From: Prevotellaceae bacterium
Lineage (GTDB): Bacteria; Bacteroidota; Bacteroidia; Bacteroidales; Bacteroidaceae
Direction of reading: 5' to 3'
Length of the DNA: 64,000 bases
Assembly: GCA_028723525.1 (NCBI GenBank)
Contig: JAQYET010000033.1
Span: 150,098 to 214,097, forward strand
The notes below the pieces were generated by a model, which had not been told where the DNA came from, ran no database searches, and saw only the letters and a program-made list of their open reading frames with translations. Made by a program: the position numbers and the translations under genes. Positions 45,943-55,203 of the stretch are shown here, in pieces; the stretch's first letter is position 1; each line of letters opens with the position of its first letter.

Positions 45943-47172
45943 TCAGTTAGGGGCATTACGGTAACAGAACCACGCTATCACACCGAACACGATGTTCGGA
46001 ATCCATGCTGCGAGTATCGCCGGTGTGTTTGCCTGTATTGCGAATGTTGCCGAAACCGTTTGCAGCATGATATAGGCGAAACTCAGTGCCAGTCCGATGC
46101 CGAGATACATTCCCATTCCGCCCTTCCGCTTGCGTGACGAGAGCGACAGTCCGATGGTGGTGAGGATGAACGAGGCGAACGAGGAAGCAATGCGCTTGTG
46201 ATATTCCACCTCATACTGCACCACGTTGCTCGAACCTCTGCCTATTTGTTTGCTTATGTACTCCCTCAACTGCGGACTCGTGAACGTTTCCTGCTGTCCT
46301 TTCGAGAACACAAGGTCGGTGGGTTCCATCATCACGAGCGTGTCAAGGACTGCTCCGGTGGTGATTTTCTCGCGCAGACCCCTCATGTCGCGTATGCGCC
46401 AATTCACTGCTTTCCAGCGGAATTTGGAGTCGGATATGGTGTCATACTGTATCTCGGTGGCTGTCATGTGGCTTACCACCTTCTTGTTTTCAAACTTATC
46501 GAGGCAGAAACCGTATCCTTTCTTACGGTTGTTGTCGTAAAATTGAATGTAGGCTATCACCCCTTTGTCCACCTGCAGCCGGACATTCTCGGCAGCGGTG
46601 TTCTTCTTCTTGTTCTTATACAGCGTCTCGAAGTTTTGCCTTATCACCGTTCCCTTGGGTATTACGTAAGAACCGAGATAGAAGGTGAGGGCAGAAATTA
46701 GTGCTGCAGAAATCATGTATGGTCTCATCAGCCGCCGCATGCTCACCCCGGCAGCCAGCATTGAGATTATCTCACTGTTGCCTGCGAGCTTCGAAGTGAA
46801 GAAGATTACGGCAATGAAGACAAAGAGGGGGGAGAATAGGTTTGCGAAATAGGGCACGAAGTTCACGTAATAGTCGAAAACGATAGCTTTCAACGGGGCG
46901 TGATACTGTGTGAACTTCGCAAGGTTTTCGTTTACGTCGAAGACAATAGAGATTGATATTATCAGTGCAATGGCATAGAAGTAGGTGCCGATGAATTTCT
47001 TTATGATATACCAGTCGAGTATCTTGACGTAGCGTTTCGGGTTGATGTATTTCAGCCTGTCCATATATGCGGCTGTCCGTTTCGTTGCTTTTGAAACGGG
47101 AGTCAATGCCCTCCTTACGGCTCTCATCGCCTTCAAGGGCTTTCTCATGCGTCTTATCCTGTAGTATTCCAA
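45943..47172 (-). CDS. LptF/LptG family lipopolysaccharide export permease
   Basis: A 409-residue YjgP/YjgQ-type protein. After a basic N-terminal extension of about 45 residues there are transmembrane segments near 55-85 (FIGTYFYAIALIISISIVFD), 100-125 and 150-175, a large periplasmic beta domain (residues 180-320) and three C-terminal membrane segments. The LptFG pair with LptB pulls LPS from the inner membrane. Only one permease gene is here. The extra basic N-terminus may mean a later start, such as Met17 or Met38. It follows tgt by 38 bases. Confidence 0.88.
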   Translation of the reverse strand: MEYYRIRRMRKPLKAMRAVRRALTPVSKATKRTAAYMDRLKYINPKRYVKILDWYIIKKFIGTYFYAIALIISISIVFDVNENLAKFTQYHAPLKAIVFDYYVNFVPYFANLFSPLFVFIAVIFFTSKLAGNSEIISMLAAGVSMRRLMRPYMISAALISALTFYLGSYVIPKGTVIRQNFETLYKNKKKNTAAENVRLQVDKGVIAYIQFYDNNRKKGYGFCLDKFENKKVVSHMTATEIQYDTISDSKFRWKAVNWRIRDMRGLREKITTGAVLDTLVMMEPTDLVFSKGQQETFTSPQLREYISKQIGRGSSNVVQYEVEYHKRIASSFASFILTTIGLSLSSRKRKGGMGMYLGIGLALSFAYIMLQTVSATFAIQANTPAILAAWIPNIVFGVIAWFCYRNAPN

Positions 47173-47210
47173 ATCCTTAATTTCTCAACGGATATACGAT
47201 ACTGTAAGTC

Positions 47211-48338
47211 TTAAATTCTCTTTCCAAGCTGCTCCACAACGCTTTTCATCCACGGAGTGAAGTCGCCGGCGATGATATGTTTGCGCGCGTCGCCCACGAG
47301 ACGGAGGTAGAAGGCGAGGTTGTGTATGCTCGCTATCTGCATCGCGAGCAACTCCTGAGCCTTGAACAGGTGGTGGAGGTATGCCTTGGAGTGTATGCGA
47401 TCGATGTCGCAACCATCTGGGTCGATAGGGGAGAAGTCGTTCTCCCATTTCTTGTTCTTCATGTTCATCGTGCCCTGATAGGTGAAGAGCATGGCGTTTC
47501 TGCCGTTTCTCGTAGGCATCACGCAGTCGAACATGTCAACACCTCGGGCTATTCCTTCGAGCAGGTTCTGCGGAGTGCCCACTCCCATGAGGTATCTGGG
47601 CTTGTCTTTCGGCAGTATCTCGTTCACCACCTCAATCATTTCATACATCACCTCGGTGGGTTCGCCCACTGCCAGTCCGCCAATCGCATTACCGTCGGCA
47701 CCCTTATCGGCGACGAATTTTGCCGCCTCGCGTCGCAAATCTTTATAGGTGCAGCCCTGCACTATTGGGAAGAGGCTCTGCTTGTAGCCGTATCGCGGTT
47801 CGGTTTCGTTAAACCTCTTGATGCAGCGGTCGAGCCATCGCTGTGTCATCGACAGACTCTTGCGGGCATAGTCGTAATCACTCTTGCCCGGAGGACACTC
47901 GTCGAGAGCCATCATTATGTCGGCACCGATTGTGCGTTCGGTGTCCATAACGTTTTCCGGGGTGAAGAAATGTCGCGAGCCATCGATGTGAGAGGTGAAC
48001 ATGCAACCCTCTTCGGTGAGTTTCCTTATGCCGGAGAGCGAGAACACCTGAAAGCCGCCGCTGTCTGTGAGCATCGGTCTGTCCCACGAGATGAACTTGT
48101 GCAGCCCGCCTGCCTTGTACAGAGTATCGAGCCCGGGGCGCAGATAGAGATGATAGGTGTTGCCCAATATTATCTGTGCACCAACCTGCCGGCGCAGTTC
48201 ATCGAAATGAACGCCCTTGACACTCCCCACCGTACCGACGGGCATGAATATCGGAGTGGCTATATCTCCGTGGTCGGTGGTGATGATGCCGGCACGGGCG
48301 TCACTCGCGTTATCGGTATGTTGAAGTTGGAATGTCAT
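47211..48338 (-). CDS. tgt: Queuine/preQ1 tRNA-ribosyltransferase Tgt
   Basis: A 375-residue TIM-barrel enzyme that exchanges guanine 34 for preQ1 in tRNAs with GUN anticodons. The active-site aspartate is in LTDSGGFQVFSLS, the base-recognition region is GGLAVGEPTEVMYEM, and the nucleophile lies in FDCVMPTRNGRNAMLF. The usual zinc site CxCxxC is not intact: the sequence here is DGCDIDRIHSKAYLHHLF, with only one of the three cysteines. Its start codon overlaps the lon stop by four bases, so translation is coupled to lon. Confidence 0.94.
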   Translation of the reverse strand: MTFQLQHTDNASDARAGIITTDHGDIATPIFMPVGTVGSVKGVHFDELRRQVGAQIILGNTYHLYLRPGLDTLYKAGGLHKFISWDRPMLTDSGGFQVFSLSGIRKLTEEGCMFTSHIDGSRHFFTPENVMDTERTIGADIMMALDECPPGKSDYDYARKSLSMTQRWLDRCIKRFNETEPRYGYKQSLFPIVQGCTYKDLRREAAKFVADKGADGNAIGGLAVGEPTEVMYEMIEVVNEILPKDKPRYLMGVGTPQNLLEGIARGVDMFDCVMPTRNGRNAMLFTYQGTMNMKNKKWENDFSPIDPDGCDIDRIHSKAYLHHLFKAQELLAMQIASIHNLAFYLRLVGDARKHIIAGDFTPWMKSVVEQLGKRI

Positions 48339-50788
48339 TTTACGTTCTCTTCAATTTCAAAACTTACCGGGCGCGCCACTATCTCATCCGTAAGGGCAAA
48401 GTCCCATACGTCGGCAACGTTCTCCACATAGTGGAATTGCACTCCTTTGAGATATTGCTCCGAAATCTCGTCGATGTCTTTCTTGTTGTCCTTACAGAGC
48501 AGTATGTCTGATATTCCTGCGCGTTTTGCAGCAAGTATTTTCTCCTTTATTCCGCCAACGGGCAGCACCTTTCCTCGCAGCGTTATCTCGCCAGTCATTG
48601 CCGTGTTCTTCCTCACCTTGCGCTGTGTCAGAGCCGAGGCGATGCTCGTGGCAATGGTTATTCCGGCACTCGGACCGTCTTTCGGGGTCGCCCCTTCGGG
48701 TACGTGGATGTGTATGTTCCAGTTGTCGAATATGCGATAGTCTATATTCAGGTCGTCGGCGTGAGCCTTGACATACTCCAATGCGAGCACGGCACTTTCT
48801 TTCATCACTTCTCCGAGGTTGCCGGTGAGTGTGAGTTTCGAGCCTTTCCCCCTGCTGAGACTGGTCTCTATGAAGAGTATTTCGCCTCCAACGCTGGTCC
48901 ATGCCAAGCCTGTCACCACACCGGCATAGTCGTTACCTTGATATATATCGCGATAAAAAGGCGGTTTTCCGAGCAGTCCCTCCAGTTCGTTGGGGCTGAT
49001 TTTGAGGAAAGGCAGTTCGCCCTCGCGCGCCTTTATCAGTGCCATCTTGCGCAGTGCTTTGTTAATCTGTTTCTCAAGTTGGCGCACGCCGCTCTCGCGG
49101 GTGTATTGTTCGATAACCTTCTCTAACGCCATCTTGTTGAATGAAAGTTTCTTCTCCTTGTCGAGACCGGTGTTTTCCTTCTCCTTCGGGACGAGGTGTC
49201 GTCTGGCAATCTCAATCTTCTCTTCGGTGGTGTAGCCGCTGACCTGTATTATCTCCATACGGTCGAGCAGTGGGCGAGGTATGGTGTTGAGGTCGTTTGC
49301 GGTAGCAATGAAGAGCACCTTCGAAAGGTCGTAATCCACATCGAGGTAGTTGTCGTGGAACGCGTTGTTCTGTTCGGGGTCGAGAACTTCGAGCATTGCC
49401 GACGAAGGGTCGCCGTTTATGGTGTTCTGAGTTATCTTGTCAATCTCGTCGAGTATGAAAACAGGGTTTGAAGAGCCTGCTTTCTGTATGCTTTTTATAA
49501 TTCTTCCCGGCATGGCACCGATGTATGTGCGGCGGTGTCCGCGTATTTCCGACTCGTCGTGCAGTCCTCCGAGGCTCATTCTGACGTACTTCCGCTTCAT
49601 TGCTTTGGCTACACTTTTTCCGAGAGAGGTCTTTCCGACGCCCGGCGGACCGTAAAGGCAGAGTATGGGCGACTTCAAATCGCCCCTCAGACTGAGCACT
49701 GCCATGTATTCAAGTATGCGCTCCTTGACTTTCTCCAGTCCGTAGTGGTCGCGGTCGAGTATCTTTTGGGCGCGGTTAAGGTCGATGTCGTCCTGCGAAT
49801 AGCTTCCCCACGGCAGACCTACCAAGGTTTGAAGGTAGTTCATCTGCATCGAGTATTCCGGACTTTGCTGGTTAAGCATGTCAAGTTTCTCAAGTTCTTT
49901 GTAGAAAACTTTCTCCACATCCTCGCCCCAGTTCTTCTTCAATGCTTGTTCAATAAGCTCTTTTCTCTCCGGCGAACCTTCGTTGTTGCCGAGTTCTTCA
50001 CGTATGTTCTTTATCTGTTGCTGCAGGAAGTACTCGCGCTGTTGTTCGTCGATGTCCTCCCGTGTCTTCAGTCTGATGTCTTGTTTTATCTGTTCCAACT
50101 GCGTAGCACGAGAAAGAATTTTCAGCAAGGCGAAAACTCTCTCCTTCGTACTGTTATGTTCAAGAAGCATCATTTTCTCGTTTAGTTCAAGCGGGAGGCT
50201 CGAACATAGGAAGTTGGTGGCAATCACGTCGTTGTTGATATTGTTCACGGCAAACTGAGCCTCGTCGGGAATGTCCTCATTCTTCTTGATGTATTCTATT
50301 GAAGCACGTTTCATATCCTCGATGGCTGCGCCATACTCGGTGTCTTTTGTCGGCGTGATGATTTCGGGAGCACCCACCAGCTCGCCTACGAGATATGGCG
50401 ACTGCCTTACGATTTTCTTCAGCATCACCCTGCCAAGGCTCTGCACAATCACCGTTATCCGGTCTTCTTGTCCGGGAATATCAAGCACTCTGATTATCTT
50501 TGCGGCAACGCCGTAAGTGAAAAGGTCTTTTTCTTTCGGGTCGTCTATGTCCGGGTCGCGCTGGCATATTACTGCCAATAGTGCATCCGGAGTTTTCTTC
50601 AACTTCTCCACAAGCACCCTGCTTTTCTGCCTTCCTATCAGCACCGGAGTGACAACACCGGGGAAAAGCACAAGGTTGCGAGTGGCAAGAATGGGCAGGT
50701 TGACTTCCGCGGGAGCCTCGAAAAGATGTCTCACGTCACCCTCGTAGTCTGCAATCATAGAGAACTGGTTATTTTGTCTTTCGCTCAT
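48335..50788 (-). CDS. lon: ATP-dependent protease Lon
   Basis: An 817-residue LonA protease that degrades misfolded and regulatory proteins in the cytoplasm. It has an N-terminal substrate-binding LAN domain (residues 25-230, [20 protein letters not shown]), a coiled-coil segment, the AAA+ module with Walker [13 protein letters not shown] and Walker [11 protein letters not shown], and the C-terminal Ser/Lys protease with the catalytic serine in [14 protein letters not shown] minus-strand TAACTTTG (50818-50825) is the promoter element. It heads the run lon-tgt-lptF/G-DEAD-box helicase. Confidence 0.97.
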   Translation of the reverse strand: MSERQNNQFSMIADYEGDVRHLFEAPAEVNLPILATRNLVLFPGVVTPVLIGRQKSRVLVEKLKKTPDALLAVICQRDPDIDDPKEKDLFTYGVAAKIIRVLDIPGQEDRITVIVQSLGRVMLKKIVRQSPYLVGELVGAPEIITPTKDTEYGAAIEDMKRASIEYIKKNEDIPDEAQFAVNNINNDVIATNFLCSSLPLELNEKMMLLEHNSTKERVFALLKILSRATQLEQIKQDIRLKTREDIDEQQREYFLQQQIKNIREELGNNEGSPERKELIEQALKKNWGEDVEKVFYKELEKLDMLNQQSPEYSMQMNYLQTLVGLPWGSYSQDDIDLNRAQKILDRDHYGLEKVKERILEYMAVLSLRGDLKSPILCLYGPPGVGKTSLGKSVAKAMKRKYVRMSLGGLHDESEIRGHRRTYIGAMPGRIIKSIQKAGSSNPVFILDEIDKITQNTINGDPSSAMLEVLDPEQNNAFHDNYLDVDYDLSKVLFIATANDLNTIPRPLLDRMEIIQVSGYTTEEKIEIARRHLVPKEKENTGLDKEKKLSFNKMALEKVIEQYTRESGVRQLEKQINKALRKMALIKAREGELPFLKISPNELEGLLGKPPFYRDIYQGNDYAGVVTGLAWTSVGGEILFIETSLSRGKGSKLTLTGNLGEVMKESAVLALEYVKAHADDLNIDYRIFDNWNIHIHVPEGATPKDGPSAGITIATSIASALTQRKVRKNTAMTGEITLRGKVLPVGGIKEKILAAKRAGISDILLCKDNKKDIDEISEQYLKGVQFHYVENVADVWDFALTDEIVARPVSFEIEENVK

Positions 50789-50817
50789 TTCCTGAATAAA
50801 TAAGTATAAATCGGCTG

Positions 50818-50825
50818 CAAAGTTA
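50818..50825 (-). promoter_or_regulatory. -7 element of lon
   Basis: TAACTTTG on the minus strand, 29 bases before the lon ATG. No TTTG is seen at the usual -33 distance. Confidence 0.6.
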
Positions 50826-50868
50826 CTAAATTTATTCCTAATTCCTTATTATAATTACAAAATATTCG

Positions 50869-50876
50869 TACCTTTG
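50869..50876 (+). promoter_or_regulatory. -7 element of trmN6
   Basis: TACCTTTG ends only five bases before the GTG start at 50882, so the transcript would have almost no leader. Confidence 0.6.
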
Positions 50877-50881
50877 CAATC

Positions 50882-51580
50882 GTGAGTAATGATTTTTCAC
50901 TAAAACAATTCACCATAAGACAGGAGCGTGCCGCGATGAAAGTCGGCACCGATGGACTTCTGTTGGGCGCATGGGCTGCCGGTGGCAGGTTTGTACTTGA
51001 CATCGGAACCGGAACGGGGCTTATAGCACTGATGATGGCTCAACGCTTTCCAAAGGCTTTTGTGGATGCTATAGACATTGATACTGACGCCGCATTGCAG
51101 GCAAGTGAGAACGCAGGAAACTCCCCTTTTGCCGACAGAATTGAGGTAAGGCACACCGCTCTGCAGGATTTTGACACCGAAAGGAGGTATGACGCGATAG
51201 TATGCAATCCCCCATATTTCAGTCAATCGTTGCTTCCTCCCGACTCAAAGCGCACCATCGCCCGGCACGATGTTGCGCTTCCGTTCGACGATTTGTTCGG
51301 GCATGCGAGGCGGCTTCTTGCTGACGGCGGGCTATTCTCGATAATCGTTCCGTTTGATATGGCTTCAAAGGTTACTGTATCGGCTGCCATGAAAGGCTTT
51401 TTCATGGTTCGCAGATGCACCGTGAGTAGCAGACCTGCCAAAATTCCGATTAGGGTGCTGCTAGCGTTTGCCCTCACTCCGTTGCCACTTATAGACGAAC
51501 AAGAGACGATATACACATCTTCTTCGGACTATTCTGAATGGTATGTAGCACTTGTTCGCGACTTTCTGTTAAAATTTTGA
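50882..51580 (+). CDS. trmN6: tRNA1(Val) (adenine(37)-N6)-methyltransferase
   Basis: A 232-residue AdoMet-dependent methyltransferase of the YfiC/TrmN6 group. AdoMet motif I is LDIGTGTGLIALMMAQR, and the catalytic N6-adenine motif is NPPYF. The N-terminal KQFTIRQERAAMKVGTDG is conserved in the family, so the frame must start at or near the GTG at 50882; the next Met (50936) would remove part of it. Since the promoter -7 box ends at 50876, the message may be leaderless. Divergent from lon. Confidence 0.9.
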   Translation: MSNDFSLKQFTIRQERAAMKVGTDGLLLGAWAAGGRFVLDIGTGTGLIALMMAQRFPKAFVDAIDIDTDAALQASENAGNSPFADRIEVRHTALQDFDTERRYDAIVCNPPYFSQSLLPPDSKRTIARHDVALPFDDLFGHARRLLADGGLFSIIVPFDMASKVTVSAAMKGFFMVRRCTVSSRPAKIPIRVLLAFALTPLPLIDEQETIYTSSSDYSEWYVALVRDFLLKF

Positions 51581-51719
51581 ACCTTAGTGCATTATGACAT
51601 ATTGTTAATCGAAAAGGTAATGATATGATATGGCGTGTCGGATTTTGACATGGTAGCGAAATTAAAGTTTTATATTATAATTTATTTATGTTTCATGAGG
51701 CATTTTCGCAATAAATTAT

Positions 51720-51727
51720 TACTTTTG
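51720..51727 (+). promoter_or_regulatory. -7 element of the DUF1846-mnmA operon
   Basis: TACTTTTG, a match to TAnnTTTG, 44 bases before the ATG at 51772. Confidence 0.55.
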
Positions 51728-51771
51728 CGGTCGGAATATAACCATTGTCGTGATAAATATAATATAGAGTA

Positions 51772-53235
51772 ATGAAGGTTGGTTTTGATAATGAGAAATA
51801 CGTACGCATCCAGTCGGAGCATATCAAAGAACGAATAGCGCAATTTGGTGATAAACTTTATCTTGAGTTTGGTGGCAAACTGTTTGACGACCACCATGCA
51901 AGTCGTGTGTTGCCCGGTTTCCAGCCGGACAGTAAGTTGCGCATGTTGATGCAACTGAAAGACGATGCCGAAATAGTGATAGTGATAAGTGCCGAGGACA
52001 TAGAGCGAAACAAAGTTCGCGGAGATTTGGACATTACATACGACAAAGACGTGCTGCGACTGAAGGATGTTTTCACCGAAAGAGGGCTCTACGTGAGCAG
52101 CGTTGTGATAACACAGTTCAACGGACAGTCAAGTGCCGTGCTGTTCAGGGAGCGTTTGGAGCGCATCGGTGGGGTGAAGGTGTACTACCACTACTTGATA
52201 CAGGGTTATCCCACCAACGTGGAATTGATAGACTCCGACGACGGATTTGGAAAGAATGACTATGTGGAAACAACGCGCCCGCTTGTGGTCGTGACCGCAC
52301 CGGGACCCGGAAGTGGCAAGATGGCGGTGTGTCTAAGCCAGCTGTACAACGAGAACCGCAGAGGAATAAAGGCGGGCTACGCAAAGTTTGAGACTTTCCC
52401 AATCTGGAATATACCGCTGAAACATCCTGTGAACGTGGCATACGAGGCGGCAACTGCCGATCTCAACGATGTAAACATGATAGACCACTTTCATCTTGAG
52501 GCGTACGGAAAGACCACGGTGAATTATAACCGAGACATAGAAATATTTCCGGTACTTAACGCGATATTCGAAGGAATATACGGCGAAAGCCCATATAAGT
52601 CGCCCACAGACATGGGAGTGAACATGGCAGGCTTTTGTATCAGCGATGACGAGGTGTGTAGTGAGGCTTCCAAACAGGAAATAATACGTCGTTATTATAC
52701 TGCACTATCTAACATGGTAGATGGGAAGAACGATGACCATGAGGTGAATAAGCTTGTGCTGCTGATGAAGCAGATGAAGATAACCACGGCTTACAGACCG
52801 TGTACCGTTGCCGCATACGAGCGTAAACTTCGCTCCGGAACTCCTTCGGCTGCCATCGAACTTGCCGATGGAACACTGATAACCGCAGACACCACTCCCT
52901 TGCTCGGACCGAGTGCTGCCCTGATACTCAGTGCCACGAAGTATTTGGCAGGCATAGACCATGAAGTCAAGCTGATACCTCAGGAGATGATAGTTCCGAT
53001 ACAGATGATGAAAACATCAATGCTTCATGGCAACAATCCGAGACTTCATACCGATGAGGTACTCGTGACGCTTGCCGTGCTGAGTCAGAAAGACGATAAC
53101 TGCAGGCGCGCACTTGCCACTCTGCCTATGCTTGACGGATGTCAGGTGCATGCTACGGTGATGCTCAGTGAGGTGGATCGTAAGATTTTTAAGAAACTGG
53201 GTTGCGGGTTGACGTTCGACCCTGTGAAGAAGTAG
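51772..53235 (+). CDS. DUF1846 domain-containing protein
   Basis: A 487-residue cytoplasmic protein of a family with known structures but no settled function. It begins KVGFDNEKYVRIQSEHIKER, typical of DUF1846. A glycine-rich nucleotide-binding-like loop TAPGPGSGKMAVCLSQLY lies near residue 185. The C-terminal domain (from about residue 330) is alpha/beta. Full length compared with other members. The mnmA gene starts three bases after its stop, so the two are co-transcribed and perhaps coupled. Confidence 0.9.
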   Translation: MKVGFDNEKYVRIQSEHIKERIAQFGDKLYLEFGGKLFDDHHASRVLPGFQPDSKLRMLMQLKDDAEIVIVISAEDIERNKVRGDLDITYDKDVLRLKDVFTERGLYVSSVVITQFNGQSSAVLFRERLERIGGVKVYYHYLIQGYPTNVELIDSDDGFGKNDYVETTRPLVVVTAPGPGSGKMAVCLSQLYNENRRGIKAGYAKFETFPIWNIPLKHPVNVAYEAATADLNDVNMIDHFHLEAYGKTTVNYNRDIEIFPVLNAIFEGIYGESPYKSPTDMGVNMAGFCISDDEVCSEASKQEIIRRYYTALSNMVDGKNDDHEVNKLVLLMKQMKITTAYRPCTVAAYERKLRSGTPSAAIELADGTLITADTTPLLGPSAALILSATKYLAGIDHEVKLIPQEMIVPIQMMKTSMLHGNNPRLHTDEVLVTLAVLSQKDDNCRRALATLPMLDGCQVHATVMLSEVDRKIFKKLGCGLTFDPVKK

Positions 53236-53238
53236 CTT

Positions 53239-54315
53239 ATGGTAGATAAGCAGGATTTGAAAGAGAAACGCATCGCTGTACTGCTATCAGGAGGGGTGGA
53301 TAGTTCGGTTGTTGTCCATGAGTTTGCCTCAATGGGATTGACACCCGACTGCTTTTACATAAAAATCGGTCCCGAAGAGACCGAAGAATGGGACTGTTCT
53401 TCAGAAGAAGACCTTGAAATGGCTACTGCCGTGGCTGCAAGATATGGCTGCAGATTTGAGGTTGTTGACTGCCATAGGGAGTATTGGGATAAGGTTACGC
53501 GATATACTATAGATAAGGTGCGCTCCGGATTTACGCCTAATCCCGACGTGATGTGCAACCGACTGATAAAGTTCGGGGCATTCGACGAGAAGCGGGGGCA
53601 CGATTATGACCTCATTGCGACCGGTCACTATGCCGGAACAGAATGGATTGACGGGCGCAAATGGCTCGTAACAAGTCCCGACCCGGTAAAAGACCAAACT
53701 GATTTTCTTTCGCAAATATACGATTGGCAACTGCAAAAAGCGATTTTCCCGATAGGACATTACATGAAGGATGAGGTGCGTAAGATCGCTGAACGTGAGC
53801 ACCTTGTGAACGCGAAGCGCAAGGACTCGCAAGGTATATGCTTCCTCGGAAAGATAAACTATAACGATTATATCAAGCGTTATCTCGGAGAAAACCCCGG
53901 CGATGTTGTCGATGTGGCATCTGGAAAGGTGCTTGGTAAGCATCGTGGACTGTGGTTTCATACCATCGGGCAGCGTCACGGATTAGGCTTTGGTGGCGGT
54001 CCTTGGAATGTGGTTCGCAAGGATGTGGAGAATAATGTGCTGTATGTGGCTAATGGATACGAGCCTCGCAAGGCGTGGAGGAATGAGTTTGAAGTGAGGG
54101 ATTTCCATTTCCTGACTGAAAGGGAACTGCCTGAAAAGGTCACGTTTAAAATACGTCACACCCCTGAATTTCATAGAGCCTCACTGATATCTCTCGGCAA
54201 CGGCTCATATAAAGTTTGTGCCGAAGAACTCATACAGGGTGTTGCTCCGGGACAGTTCTGTGTGATTTACGATTTCGAGCACCATAAATGTTACGGTTCG
54301 GGCGAAATTGTATAG
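53239..54315 (+). CDS. mnmA: tRNA-specific 2-thiouridylase MnmA
   Basis: A 358-residue enzyme that thiolates U34 of tRNAs for Lys, Glu and Gln. The PP-loop SGGVDSS is at residues 17-23; the two catalytic cysteines are Cys106 in NPDVMCNRLIKF and Cys201 in DSQGICFLGK. A central beta-barrel and a C-terminal barrel follow (FHTIGQRHGLGFGG). It has the Bacteroidetes-type N-terminus. It ends at a strong terminator shared with the convergent HAD gene. Confidence 0.95.
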   Translation: MVDKQDLKEKRIAVLLSGGVDSSVVVHEFASMGLTPDCFYIKIGPEETEEWDCSSEEDLEMATAVAARYGCRFEVVDCHREYWDKVTRYTIDKVRSGFTPNPDVMCNRLIKFGAFDEKRGHDYDLIATGHYAGTEWIDGRKWLVTSPDPVKDQTDFLSQIYDWQLQKAIFPIGHYMKDEVRKIAEREHLVNAKRKDSQGICFLGKINYNDYIKRYLGENPGDVVDVASGKVLGKHRGLWFHTIGQRHGLGFGGGPWNVVRKDVENNVLYVANGYEPRKAWRNEFEVRDFHFLTERELPEKVTFKIRHTPEFHRASLISLGNGSYKVCAEELIQGVAPGQFCVIYDFEHHKCYGSGEIV

Positions 54316-54329
54316 ACTCGTTTTTGTGT

Positions 54330-54371
54330 AATAGGTGTTCACAACAAAACGCAATGTTGTGAACACCTATT
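54330..54371. terminator. Bidirectional terminator between mnmA and the HAD gene
   Basis: A perfect 16-bp stem (AATAGGTGTTCACAAC with GTTGTGAACACCTATT) and a 10-base loop, between convergent genes. Confidence 0.95.
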
Positions 54372-54373
54372 TG

Positions 54374-55081
54374 TTATATTGCGTCATAAACCTCTTTAAG
54401 GTCATTGAAAATCAAGTCGGCTCCGGCATCAATGAGCGCGGAGTCAGGTAGCGGACCGGTGTTTACTGCTACCGTGAACGCCCCCGATGCCACACCTGCC
54501 ATGACGCCCAACGGGGCATTTTCTATCACAATGGTTTCGCTCGGAACGGCTCCGCATTTCTTCATTCCGGACAAGTAAGGGTCGGGTAGGGGCTTGCCGC
54601 GCTCTACGTCGTATGCCGTGACAAGTCTATCCTCCGAAGCTCTCGGAAACTCTTTTAGCAAACGGCTTATCAGTGGTCGCTGCCCGCTGCCGGTGACGAC
54701 ACCTATTGTTATCCCCCTGCTGTGTAGTTTTTCCTGCAATTCAATAGCATACGGCATCGTTCTCGGTTTCGGGAGTTGTCCGAAGCGGCGTGTCTTATCG
54801 TCGTACATCTTCTGTGCTTCAGCCTCGTCGATGTCGCGCCCATGTTGTTCTTTCACCATTTTTCTTATTGTGTCAACACCTCGTGCGCCCTCTGTAAGGT
54901 AAGCATCGTTCTCGCTCATAGTTATCCCGAATGACTCCATTGAGCATTTCCACGCCACGGCGTGATTAGGCATGCTGTCAATGAGCACGCCGTCCATATC
55001 AAACAGCACGCACTTCGCACGTTCCAAAGCCGTTTTCAAACTCTCCTTTGCCGCATCCCCTTTACTTCCTTTTACTGCCAT
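54374..55081 (-). CDS. HAD-IA family hydrolase (beta-phosphoglucomutase-like)
   Basis: A 235-residue HAD protein. Motif I FDMDGVLIDSMPNH, motif II VVTGSGQRP, motif III Lys in ERGKPLPDPYLSG and motif IV VIENAPLGVMAG. The N-terminus has about 20 extra residues (MAVKGSKGDAAKESLKTALE), so the start may lie downstream, although a helical extension is possible. The DMDGVLxDS signature and the cap domain match sugar-phosphate phosphatases or beta-phosphoglucomutase. The substrate is unknown. It is downstream of pgi on the same strand. Confidence 0.85.
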   Translation of the reverse strand: MAVKGSKGDAAKESLKTALERAKCVLFDMDGVLIDSMPNHAVAWKCSMESFGITMSENDAYLTEGARGVDTIRKMVKEQHGRDIDEAEAQKMYDDKTRRFGQLPKPRTMPYAIELQEKLHSRGITIGVVTGSGQRPLISRLLKEFPRASEDRLVTAYDVERGKPLPDPYLSGMKKCGAVPSETIVIENAPLGVMAGVASGAFTVAVNTGPLPDSALIDAGADLIFNDLKEVYDAI

Positions 55082-55118
55082 TGCTTATTATTTGGTTTCT
55101 AATAACCTAATCTTTACA

Positions 55119-55197
55119 ATCAGTCTAATCGGTCTAATCAACCCAATCGTTCTAATCTGCAGATTTGTCCGATTTGCCTGATTATTCCGATTATCCG
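55119..55197. repeat. Degenerate short repeats (TCTAATC / CCGATT) between pgi and the HAD gene
   Basis: The 120-base gap holds several near copies of a short motif, such as TCTAATCGGTCTAATCAACC, later turning into CCGATTTG and CCGATTAT forms, at about 10-base spacing. It is a simple-sequence tract with no gene. Confidence 0.6.
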
Positions 55198-55203
55198 AAA
55201 CCA

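Noticed and set aside
47277-48431. Open frame opposite tgt
   Set aside because: Antisense shadow across tgt and the lon end; no plausible start signal or domain.
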